Shown piece after piece: positions 22,993-32,834 of a DNA stretch of 64,000 nt (position 1 is its first letter; each line of letters opens with the position of its first letter). Source of the DNA: Phoma sp. XZ068 (lineage: Eukaryota; Ascomycota; Dothideomycetes; Pleosporales; Didymellaceae); NCBI GenBank assembly GCA_004835665.1, contig RBKR01000009.1, positions 930,001 through 994,000 of the forward strand, in the 5' to 3' direction. Below the pieces are notes generated by a model that had not been told where the DNA came from, did not search any database, and saw only the letters and a program-made list of their open reading frames with translations. A program made the position numbers and the translations under genes.

Positions 22993-23519
22993 ACGAATCT
23001 GCACATCTTCTTCGGTTCGCTTATAATCTTACGGTCATCTTGTACATGATACTTGGCGTTTAGCGTGCTTCTTCAGGGGTCGATTGTAACGAGAGTAGAA
23101 CATTATACCACATGGACTGAGTCCAGGGGACGAGAGAGTAGCATCATATATCGCGTATCAGGCTAGTAATGAACAGCTTATACTACTATTTACCACATGT
23201 TAAAGTGATAACATAAAGTGGCATTCCATGACACCTCCTGGTTAAAGTTTTGATGGCAAGTCTCGTAAGCAGACTGCTCCTTCTCTTGGGCTGCATTCTC
23301 TTATATACAAGGCTAATGTTGCGCGAGCAGGCAGGAGGCCGCCTGCGCCACGTATCTGCCTAGCAGTGCCTACCACCGTCAGGCAACACAGGACCACAAC
23401 AACTTAAAAGCAGACTCCCTGACACCCTTACACCGATCAGTACTTCCATCACAAGCGTGTACACTCACATTTCTACGCTTTTCAACCCACGATACCAGGT
23501 CGAATCAGCTTCGCCTAGC
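22993..23519. other. Intergenic region between urate oxidase and the DUF4419 gene
   Basis: About 530 bp in tandem orientation: uaZ 3' flank, then the leader of the next gene. No additional gene seen. Confidence 0.5.
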
Positions 23520-24689
23520 ATGCCTGTCACCATTACCACAGCCAATCACGGACCTCGTCTGTGGCGTGAAACGAAAGCCACCACTACTGATGCCTTTTTT
23601 GAGAGAGCCTCCTACAAGGACTTTCAGGAAAGCCGACAGATTATCCAGAGTTCTTTCTCTGAGAAGGAGCTACAGGAAGCTCACATCTCACCATCGCGCA
23701 ACGGTTTCGTGAATGCAGCGTACCACGCTTACAGTTCCCACCACCACCTAACGATTCGACCGGAAGATATCTGGTTCGCAATTCTCTCCCAACTCAACTT
23801 CTACATCAATGCGCATGCCGAAGAGCTGCGCCAGTACTTCGTGGCGCACGAGGGCCAGAAAGAGCTCAGGGTCTATGCTGTTGGGACTATTAAAACAGTC
23901 GACTTCGGCGCACTCGCACGACACATGACCAAGGAAATCCAGGATAACGTCAAAGACCCAGATCTACAGGCTTGGATCATGCCTGACTTCAGCACCACGA
24001 CCGACAGCGACCGCGCGGTGGCTGCGGTGCTGATGATGGGCGCAATGCAGAAGTACTTCTCCTATGGCATGATGTTGATGTGCGGTATCCCATCTGTCAC
24101 TCTCCTCGGCGAGCGCGAAGACTGGGAGAAGATACTCAACAAGTTGAACAAGTTGTCTGAGTTGGGAGACGAGCCCACAACTTTTGCGGAGCTGCTGCGC
24201 CCCATCCTCCGCAACTTCATTGCCACCTTCGATGCACAGCCCAACCCAAGCGCAGAAGTACTTGACTTCTGGAGCAAGATTGCCGACAGGCGCTCCGGCG
24301 GCAGCGGCCCAAGTTTCCTCTCAGGCTGGATCACCGCATTCTGCATGTGGGACGAGGATGGAAAGTTATTACGCCAGGATTCCTCGCGCCAAGATTACAG
24401 CCTCCACTGGGAAGGGGTCAGGTACCACCAGGTTGATATGAAGAAAATTCCCACCGGATTCGCCTCGGTGCCAGTCAAGGTTGATGACAACGGGACCGAG
24501 TACAACACGAAGATGGTGGCGGGCTCGTTTGGCATCCAGGTGACGAGCAGTGGTCAGAAGACGGACTCGGGGCGTGGTCATGCCAGAAGCTGGGGCACGG
24601 AATACACACCAGCGCTGGGAAGCGAGGAACCGGGTCTGGACTCGGTGCAGCCATGCTCTGGGTGGCTCATGTATGAAGTCAAGGAGTAG
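23520..24689 (+). CDS. DUF4419 domain protein
   Basis: Function unknown; DUF4419 proteins are widespread in fungi and some bacteria. It is intronless, 389 residues from Met 23520 (an in-frame Met at 23457 would add 21 residues). The family-type core is clear: NGFVNAAYHAYSSHHHLTIR, then PEDIWFAILSQLNFYINAHA, then a middle helical part with YFSYGMMLMCGIPSVTLLG and EDWEKILNKLNKL, and the C-terminal FLSGWITAFCMWDEDGKLL. No signal peptide or membrane helix is visible, so it is probably cytosolic. No catalytic motif is evident to me. Convergent with the large membrane-protein gene. Confidence 0.85.
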   Translation: MPVTITTANHGPRLWRETKATTTDAFFERASYKDFQESRQIIQSSFSEKELQEAHISPSRNGFVNAAYHAYSSHHHLTIRPEDIWFAILSQLNFYINAHAEELRQYFVAHEGQKELRVYAVGTIKTVDFGALARHMTKEIQDNVKDPDLQAWIMPDFSTTTDSDRAVAAVLMMGAMQKYFSYGMMLMCGIPSVTLLGEREDWEKILNKLNKLSELGDEPTTFAELLRPILRNFIATFDAQPNPSAEVLDFWSKIADRRSGGSGPSFLSGWITAFCMWDEDGKLLRQDSSRQDYSLHWEGVRYHQVDMKKIPTGFASVPVKVDDNGTEYNTKMVAGSFGIQVTSSGQKTDSGRGHARSWGTEYTPALGSEEPGLDSVQPCSGWLMYEVKE

Positions 24690-25343
24690 GCGGCGGAAAT
24701 CTAATATCGGCGTTTGGCGTCACCTCACGGAAAAAAGGCTACTTGAAACTCATTAACGACTCTAGTAGCGAGTCTAAAAAGGAATTGTTTCTGTACCTAA
24801 ACACCAATCTTAATTGTATCTCACATTGCTGATCCCAAGTGACCTAGTTTGATTATGGTTGGTGCTAACGTAGCGATTAGATGCGAATCGACTGTTGTCA
24901 CTCAATTGATGTTAAGGTATTGCCCTCAATAGTCACATAGTAGCAACAAGCCAGTTTGCAATGGTAATGTTTCCTCTATCTATACTAATCCGAGCACTCT
25001 TGGCGAGCCCTCACACGTCTGCCTGACATGATATTACCCCACATCAGCGGCAACACTATATACAAGTTACTCGTTCATTGAGAACGCCATGGCTATAACC
25101 CTTTGCAAGTACAACACAACCGCCGAGAAATATGTGACGAGATAAAAGATTAAAGAACAAGAAGGAAAATAAGCCAACAGGATCGTGACCAGACATGGCA
25201 GCGCGCCCATAAGCGCCCGTGATATATGCAACAAGAAATACAGAGAGAAAACGAGAATGTAGACAGAGATGATCCAGATCCCATGTAGATGCATAACGAC
25301 AACGCTCAAACGCACGACAAACTTCAACCAATCAACGCTTTCT
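24690..25343. other. Convergent 3' intergenic region
   Basis: About 650 bp, AT-richer than the flanking genes, holding two 3' UTRs. Nothing recognisable. Confidence 0.5.
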
Positions 25344-27766
25344 TCACTTGAACATCCACTGACAATGACACGAATCCGCAGGGTCGCCGCGGGGCTGGAG
25401 ACCACGCTTACTTTGCGCGGAAGCCGTCGTGGCTGAGAAGTACTCTGCGTAACTCGGATCCTGCTCCTGCAGCCACAGTGCGACGGCTGGATCGTTGCCG
25501 TTTGGTGCTGGCGCGATCTTGCCGTTGTCAAGCAGCACCATGCGTTGGCAGTATGGCTGCGGTGAGTCCGGTAGACGGCGCTCTTCGATCTTGACAATTC
25601 GGGGGTAAGGAGGGATGCGTGGTGATGAGGCTGCTGCTTCTGCAGCAGCATCGCGGCGTACGACTGAGGAGGTGGTTGGGGTGACTTGGGTGGCTGTGGT
25701 AGGGAATGTCGTTGTGATGCTTGAGGGCGTGGGTGTTGCGGACCCAAAGCTTGTCGTGTCCGAGACAGTGGAGCTGGGCGAGTTTGTTGGCCACATTGTA
25801 GGAAGTGCGGTGAAGGATGCTGCGGTTGAGTTGTCTTCGGCGTAGATGTAGCCTTCAATGTAGGTACGGTTCCAGTAGCAGTACCATGGGTAGTCTCCAG
25901 GCTGGACGGTGAATCGTTGACGAGCCGGCATATCATTTGTGAACTGGCGTTTCTTCAAAGACGAGCCAGCGCTCAACTCCTCGGGTCTTAGAACAACGAT
26001 CTTGTCGTATCTCGCGGAGAAGTGATACGCCGGGCCGTAGTTCTTGTAGTCGAGGTCCAATACTAGTTGCATGGGCTCCAGGTCGAGCTGAGGAGTCTGC
26101 GCGCCATATTGAATCACACCATCAGGAACCGAATTTCCGCCTCGAGTGGACGCCCTTTGTTGTGTGTTGCCATCGGAATCCACGCCTGTGTTGTTGATAG
26201 TGATGATGATTGGCGCAAAGGTCATCTTGCAAGACCACGCAGAGTACTCATTTGCTTGGACTAGACAGCCTGGGTTGGCCTCTTGTGGGAATCCAAGTGG
26301 GAGCGAGAATGCACCAGTCGGCAGTGATGAAAATCCAACAGGAGTTGGGATGGGTGTGGCGCCAAAGAGCGAGCCGCTTGGCCCAGTGACTTGTGGTTGT
26401 CTATCAAAATTAGCATTGCTTGGTCACGTGTGGCAAGGTCAACTTACGGTTGTTCGTCCGGCTTGTGCCCCTTCTTATCGTCACCTCCGTTGTGCTTCTT
26501 CGCAGCAAAGGTACCAATTGCCGCTCCAAGAGCAACGGCAAAAACCAGTAGCAACACAAGAGCTACAACAACTACCCCCATTGGGAATTTCCCAAATAAT
26601 CTCTTCTTCCGCCAACTGGGTTTTGGTGACTCCGGGTCCCCTTTTTCATTGTACTTTTCGCTGAACTCTCCCGACTCGGCGGAAAGTAGCGATGCTGACG
26701 AAGAATCAGACGGTGCTGCCGGAACAGTGCTGGCTGAGAGGGCGGGGGCTAGGTTGCCTGTCTGTGTCTCTGGCCGCTGAGGTGGGAGACGAGCAGGTGC
26801 AATGGCGGGCAACAAGGGTTCGGCGGCGGCAGCGGCAGCGGCTGGTAGGGCATGCGCTGAAAAGGATGCTTCGCTGACGGGCGATACTGGTGATGCAGGA
26901 GCATTGAAGGGGTCCTCAGTGTCCATGGCAGGGTTCAGGGGTGCGGGGATGATGCGCGATGCGCTCGCCTCCGCAGCCATGGAGGCCTTCGTGGGGCCCT
27001 CATCTGGATATCTGGAGTATGGGGGAAGCTGCTCGGTGTGGCCGTCTGGTCCAATGATGTCCTGCTCTTCGCCGTCCGGCCCAAGTACGCGGTGGTAGCC
27101 GTTGTTTAACCCGGGAAACCCTACAGGCATGGCGGTTTGGATCTGGGGTACTGTGGGTTGGATTGCCTGCATCGTCTGGATTGGTGTCTCATCGTCCAAG
27201 CCACTCTGCGAGTACATGGCATAGGGATGCGCTGGGCGCTGGATAGACATGGGCCGGTCCTGTCTTCCGGTCGAGGCCGTGGCAATGCTGCTCGAGCGGT
27301 CCATGGTGTGCTGGGGGTACATGCCGTATGGGTGGCTGGGGCCGGTCTCAAACGGGTTCTCGGACATGCTGGTGGTCGCAAACGAGGCAGTTGAGCTGAC
27401 TGAATCGCGGTGTTGCAGTGGTGACTGGGTGGTCACGGGCGGCCGATTGCTCAGACCTGCCGGGCGGCTGTCCTGTACCATGGAGTTGCGCACCTTGGCG
27501 GTGCTGTTCCTCGTCGCAGTCCGTCGCAGATCGTTCCCCGGGGCTTTGGAGGTCGAGTACTGCCGCTGTGGTGACTCGCTGCGGTCGCTGTCCGGCGCGT
27601 GGCCGTTTCGATTCTCCTGCGCGTTGGCGTGAGTCTGGCGGAACCCGAGGCCATCCGAGACCATAAAGTCCTCCTCGTCAAAGTCAACCTCGTACTCGTC
27701 GTCAAAGACATTGTTGACGCTCTCCCGCTGCGAGAGCGTGCTCTCGTGGCTGTTGCGTCGTTCCAT
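25344..27766 (-). CDS. Large type II single-pass membrane protein of unknown function
   Basis: Exons 26448-27766 and 25344-26400 with a 47-nt intron (GTAAGT donor, GATAG acceptor) give 791 residues. The first ~390 residues are disordered and cytosol-like: Ser/Pro/Gln-rich, an acidic N-terminal stretch (DDEYEVDFDEEDFMV), repeats of HPYxMY, and an alanine run near 310. A basic SWRKKR precedes one membrane helix at ~397-422 (GVVVVALVLLLVFAVALGAA). The C-terminal ~370 residues form a lumenal or extracellular domain with paired cysteines (GCLVQANEYSAWSC, YPWYCYW, YCQRM, CHCQW), NxS/T sites and a central Ser/Thr/Pro linker. A conserved-looking ectodomain core is TFAPIIITINNTG through LDLDYKNYGPAYHFSARYDK. 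Resembles uncharacterised fungal proteins assigned to a DUF family (possibly DUF7820; I cannot check). Secreted-face orientation follows from the positive-inside rule. Confidence 0.8.
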
Positions 27767-29806
27767 CGCGCGGTGCAGTCCCTGAGGCCGCCAGAGGGCC
27801 TATCTCCCCTTCCAAGCCGCGATTCGGCGTCGCGAGATCCTCCACGTGATGTGCGTCGACTCGGTGCGCGCTCGAGGGCGGGTATGGGGCGGGGTGGGCG
27901 ATGTGGGCAGCGATGTCGGTAGCGAGCGGTGGTCGTGTAGGGAGTCGTGGTGTTGGGTGTGGAGCGCTGGACAGCCTGTTCTGAGACGACGGGTGGATGG
28001 GCGCACGGCAAGTTCCAAAGCAGCCGCTAGATGGCTAGGGCGGACTCGCTTCCGTTTCAAGCGCAAACACCAACCACTCGCTTTGCGTGGCCCAGAGCAC
28101 CAGCAGTTCGGCTGCTGTCCACCAAACGGGTGCTTTGTCTGCTTGCCGATTCTGCCTCCGCAGCGCGTCGTTTCGTCGCCGCACGCTCACCTGCCACAAC
28201 TGCTCCTTCATAATGTGGCAAGTGGTGGGTGCACCGTGCCTGAGCACAGACATGGGTAGATCCCCCCTCACATTAATGTCGGGCCACTTTGGTTCACGGT
28301 ATTTTCCTTGAATGTGTTCACTGCCTTGGCCCTGCTTCGGCGACGGCCTGAGGCGATGACATAGGTCTCCATCTGCCGCGAGATTTTTTTTTCACATCTG
28401 ATAAGATTTTATCAGATCCGAAGTGGAGCCTCCGGGTTCTGGCCGAGCGGCGTTAGTCACCACCAACCGATTCCACGATGCCGTTCACATTCAGAGTCAA
28501 ATCAGGCACAACACTGGATTGTTGTGTGCAGTGTTCAGAAAGCTGTTGAATCTCGTGCTGCTTTGTCTCGCAATGCGAGCTGTGATGTCCCCAAAGAGGG
28601 TTTCGTTTCAAGTATACACTACTATCCATTGCTAGGCATCAACGGAGACGTACTCGAGACAGCCTTGCAGAGTTCTTAGTCCGAATTAGATCGTGACTAC
28701 AAAGCTCACAGAAACAGCAACTGCCCCGGCACCTCGGACCTACATGCGTACGTCTTCATGCAGACTTTGGTCTCCACGCTCTCCGGTCTCCTTCTGACAG
28801 CTGCAGCTGCATATTATCACGCGAAAACCCATCTCGCAATAGGACACCAAAGGCTGCAGCTTACGCAGCACGACATGTCGTTTCTTATCGACTGATAATA
28901 ATATGCACCTGCTGACAAGCATGGACGGCATGCTTCAAGGCACGATGGTCGTCGTCTTTAAGTTAGCAGTCAGTGCTCATCGACGTGGCTGTGCACTCGT
29001 AAAGGGGTGCGGGATGGAGTATGCACATCATTTTGCACAAATCTTAGCTCTAGTAGGCACATCGAAGTAGTGAAGCGAGAGGGCCGAGCATTGGTAAAGA
29101 ATGCTCGCCGTTATGCAGACAAGTTCGCAAGTCGATGCATCAGGAGCATTTGGCGATCTCCTAGATAACCGCTATTGATCGTTTTGGTGAGTATCACACA
29201 ACTGCGGCTCGCCATGACGTGGTGCCGCGCATGTCTGGAGGCTGTGTCCTGGTGGCCGCAAGTTTCGAACGATATGGACTTCCCAAGATGGAGTTGATGA
29301 TGAGGAGGATGAGCCCATTCATCCTCGTACCGCTCACGCTAGAGCGGCGACCCTGCAGTGCCAAGACTGACGCGATAGGCCATGTTCCTGTTCCTGGCAC
29401 ACCCGAACGTGCCCTCCAGAACTATGGCGCCACGCAGCTCCGATTCGCGGTGGCTAAACGATTTGACGGCAAAAGTGCGTCGTGCAGACGCGGCCAACGG
29501 CTAGTATGGGGGTGCGCTGTCTCGAAGTTGCAGTGGGACCCTGGTCGCAGATTGTGGTGGATGGAAAATGCAGTAGACTAAAAGTACAACATCGCGCGCC
29601 AGGCGAACGTTTGAACGGGAAATAGGCGTTGTTGAGACCCAGGTTACCTGCGCCAGCATTGGCCCGCTACCTGACCGCCCTAAAGGGCCTTTGTCGCTCC
29701 CGCGTACTCCTTTCTAAATACTTAAATCGGCGGTGAAGACCACCCCTCTTGTCCTCTAGCAACTCGCCCCCCTCCCTCTCTCACCACCTCACAACAAACA
29801 CCAAAT
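27767..29806. other. 2-kb divergent intergenic region before HMG-CoA synthase
   Basis: The largest gap of the window apart from the region near 60 kb. ORFs here are short and overlap on both strands with no domain. It contains the perfect GATA inverted repeat at 28396-28417. The final ~100 bp before 29807 is pyrimidine-rich (CCCCCCTCCCTCTCTC), like a typical leader/promoter of a highly expressed fungal gene. Confidence 0.5.
28396..28417. repeat. Perfect 9-bp inverted repeat carrying two GATA sites
   Basis: ATCTGATAA, a GATT spacer, then TTATCAGAT. Each arm contains TGATAA, the core bound by fungal GATA factors (AreA, SreA, white-collar class), in opposite orientation. It follows a run of eight T. 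It could also form a hairpin in RNA or single-stranded DNA. It lies 630 bp from the start of the membrane-protein gene and 1.4 kb from HMG-CoA synthase. Confidence 0.6.
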
Positions 29807-31400
29807 ATGGCTGCCCGTCCCCAGAACATCGGTATCAAGGCCATTGAGCTGTACTTCCCCAGCCAAGTAAGCCTGTCCAGCCAGCGAACGCATCCAGTCT
29901 TGCGCCTCGTTGTACCCCTCATGTCAACACCACTAACTTTTTCTTGTGCAGTGCGTCGACCAGGCCGAGCTTGAGAAGTTCGATGGCATCGCCGCAGGCA
30001 AGTACACTATTGGTCTGGGCCAGACCAAGATGTCCTTCTGCGACGACCGTGAGGGTGAGTTTCTCCTGAGCATCTTTCTCGACCTTGTGAAAAGGAGCGT
30101 AGGCTGATCTCGTGCTCTGCAGACATCTACTCCTTCGCCCTGACCACCGTCTCCTCGCTGTTTAAGAAGTACAACATCGACCCCAAGTCCATCGGCCGCC
30201 TCGAAGTCGGCACCGAGACTCTCCTCGACAAGTCCAAGTCGGTCAAGTCCGTTCTCATGCAATTGTTCGAGGAGAGCGGCAACTACAACGTTGAGGGTGT
30301 CGACACAGTCAATGCATGCTACGGTGGCACCAACGCTCTGTTCAACTCTGTTAACTGGATCGAGTCTTCGGCGTGGGATGGCCGTGATGCTGTCGTTGTT
30401 GCTGGCGACATCGCCCTGTACGCAAAAGGCAACGCTCGTCCCACCGGCGGTGCTGGCTGCGTTGCCATGCTTATCGGCCCCGACGCCCCCATTGTTATGG
30501 AGCCCGGCAAGCGTGGCTCGTACGTCAGGCACGTATACGACTTCTACAAGCCCGACCTGACGAGCGAGTACCCCATTGTCGACGGCCACTTTTCCATCAA
30601 GTGCTACACCGAGGCTGTAGATGCCTGCTACAAGGCTTACAACGAGCGCGAGGCAACGTTGAAGGCCCAGCTGAACGGCAACGGTGTCAACGGCCACACT
30701 GAGGAGCAGGAGACCCCTCTCGACCGTTTCGACTACATGGCCTTCCACGCACCCACCTGCAAGCTCGTGGCCAAGTCGTACGCTCGTCTGCTCTACAACG
30801 ACTACCTCCAGAACCCCTCCAACCCCATCTTTGCTGAGGTTCCTGCTGAGATCAAGGGTCTCTCCTACGAGGCATCCGTTTCCGACAAGACCGTCGAGAA
30901 GACCTTCGTGGCGCTCGCCAAGAAGCGATTTGCTGCCCGCGTTCAGCCCAGCATCCAGGTCCCCACCATGTGCGGAAACATGTACTGTGGCAGTGTCTAC
31001 GCCAGCTTGTGCAGCTTGCTCGCAAACGTTGACAGCCAGACCGCCCAGGGCAAGCGCATTGCTCTCTTCAGTTACGGAAGTGGTCTCGCTTCCTCTCTGT
31101 TCTCCTTTACTGTCAAGGGTAGCTACGAGAAGATTGCCAAGTCGCTCGATATCCACAGCCGCCTGGACGCAAGGCGCGTTGTTGCCCCTGAGACATACGA
31201 TGCCGTAAGCCTCCTTTTCAGAATCTCGACTATTGTTAAGCATGTGACTAACGCCACTCTAGATGTGCGATCTCCGCAAGCAGGCTCACCTCCAGAAGAG
31301 CTACACTCCCAAGGGCGAAACTGACGGTATCCTACCTGGAACCTACTACCTCACCAACGTTGACGACATGTTCCGCCGCACCTACGAGATCAAGCAGTAG
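29807..31400 (+). CDS. erg13: Hydroxymethylglutaryl-CoA synthase
   Basis: Condenses acetyl-CoA with acetoacetyl-CoA to HMG-CoA in the cytosolic mevalonate/ergosterol pathway. Exons 29807-29866, 29952-30054, 30123-31204, 31263-31400 give 460 residues, the usual fungal length. N-terminal GIKAIELYFPSQ joins CVDQAELEKFDG across intron 1. The catalytic cysteine is in VNACYGGTNAL (about residue 119). Further family signatures are GRDAVVVAGDIALYAKGNAR, PTGGAGCVAMLIG and the histidine segment YMAFHAPTCKLVAKS. The C-terminal half has LFSYGSGLASSLFSF, and the protein ends YYLTNVDDMFRRTYEIKQ. No mitochondrial presequence, so the cytosolic isoform. Strong codon bias leaves a long open frame on the opposite strand (29933-31243), which is not a gene. 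Confidence 0.96.
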
Positions 31401-31945
31401 ATACCCCAAGATCTCTCGCCTTTACTTCGTTCTTTGCTGCATTCTGAGCATTTGCAGGAGTCAATTGCATGAATCGGCATAGACTCTGGTCAGGGTTGCA
31501 TCAGTTTACTAGGCGTGCAGAACCTCTGGTTTTTGTTGGAGACCGCAACGGGACAACAAACTCAGGCGAGGGTGGAACTGCCTTACGATCTTTATGATGC
31601 ATTGCACGGAATGGATGGACAGGAAACGACACACTTGGTTGTCGAAATCTTTATGACAGTTCAAAAGAGCTTAGCCATTTTAATATATACTTCTCGCGAA
31701 GTCTTGTTGTAGATAGACGAATACGAAAGAACTCACCACGGACCGATTGTTCATAATAGTCTCATTCACACCCTCAACTCATCGGGCACATTGAATATGT
31801 CACATTCAGATTATTTCATCAGATGCACAGAATATGAAGTTGAGATATGCCGTTCGTCGATTCGCCAAACGCCGGGAGGCTCAAAAAGAGTGGCCATTGT
31901 GCTCAGATAAACCCTCCAACGCCCTGTCATGCATTACAGTCAAGC
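31401..31945. other. Convergent 3' intergenic region
   Basis: About 545 bp between HMG-CoA synthase and cox16, both 3' ends. A short plus ORF (31515-31712) has no domain. Nothing else seen. Confidence 0.5.
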
Positions 31946-32386
31946 TTAAACAAGTGTGCCATCGGGCTCGCCAGGTAGGCGCTTGACACGCCTCTGTTCC
32001 CAATCCTCGAGGTCCTTCGCTTGTAGTCTCTGCAGACTCGTTAGTCACCATGCCCAATCAATCACCCTCTCGCTGCGAATCCCTTCGTTTTCCCTTGCCC
32101 TTCAATACCGCAGCGCGTCACTTACGTAGTATTCATCCTTCATGTTGACCTTCCTGCGGTTTTGCCCCAGGCCCATTGCCTGCTCTTGACTTATTTGCTG
32201 GTTCTTGCGATCATATCTCTCGTAGCGTAGCGCGGTGGCGGGTGTGAGCATGAACGAGCCGGCGACTATTGTTGTGAGGAACGGGAGACCGAAGAGTGCG
32301 AATGGGTGCTTTTGGAGCGCTTTGCGGTACCTCGCGGCGAGTGAATTGGGGAGCGTTGACCGGAAGGATTTCGAGGAGAATTGCAT
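31946..32386 (-). CDS. cox16: Cytochrome c oxidase assembly protein Cox16
   Basis: Inner-membrane assembly factor for cytochrome c oxidase. Exons 32126-32386 and 31946-32029 with a 96-nt intron (GTAAGT donor, TCTGCAG acceptor) give 114 residues. It begins MQFSSKSFRSTLPNSLAARY, has one membrane helix at ~30-50 (ALFGLPFLTTIVAGSFMLTP), then the hallmark TPATALRYERYDRK and QNRRKVNMKDEYY. The spliced tail supplies RLQAKDLEDWEQRRVKRLPG and ends EPDGTLV, exactly the conserved Cox16 C terminus, so the intron is well supported. Divergent from mec1 over 448 bp. Confidence 0.94.
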
Positions 32387-32834
32387 CGTGATAGCATGCC
32401 CTGTGGGCCGATTGTGCTACTTGTGAAGGTTTCCGTAGGCGCTTAGTACTTCAGACGTGCGTTGTATCTTCAGTCTGAAATGGATGGTTCGACTCGAGAT
32501 GCTCGGACATTGCGACCGGGGTGGAGCCATTACCGACAGTGCTCTTGGCAGTGTCACGGGACAACGCGATCCAACCAAATAATCTGACGCGTCTGACGTC
32601 GACCACCACTGCAGTCATCAGCACTCGATTTTCCTGCGTCTCTTGCGCCAGATATCGCCGGACCCGTCACAAGCTTGCGTTCTCTTACCTGAGCTTTACT
32701 CTTACCTGAATCTGAGAAGGCTGACTCCCTCTAACGCCTCATCACGTTCCAACTCGAGCCATTGCCCCACTTCTTCCTTGGATGCACCAAATACGACCTC
32801 ATTCTCTCGTTATGACACCTAGGTAAACATCAAA
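32387..32834. promoter_or_regulatory. Divergent promoter between cox16 and mec1
   Basis: A 448-bp gap. Contains ACGCGT at 32587-32592 and, two bases later, TGACGTC. The ACGCGT is 243 bp before the mec1 ATG. Both motifs are common by chance; noted because tof1, its checkpoint partner, has the same hexamer twice. Confidence 0.4.

Noticed and set aside
25067..25936. 289-codon minus-strand frame overlapping the large membrane-protein gene
   Set aside because: Out of frame with the spliced gene, low-complexity Ser/Pro/His composition arising from its Ser/Thr/Pro linker, no domain.
29933..31243. 436-codon open frame on the minus strand
   Set aside because: It is exactly antisense to HMG-CoA synthase and is open because of that gene's strong codon bias. 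The translation has no recognisable domain.
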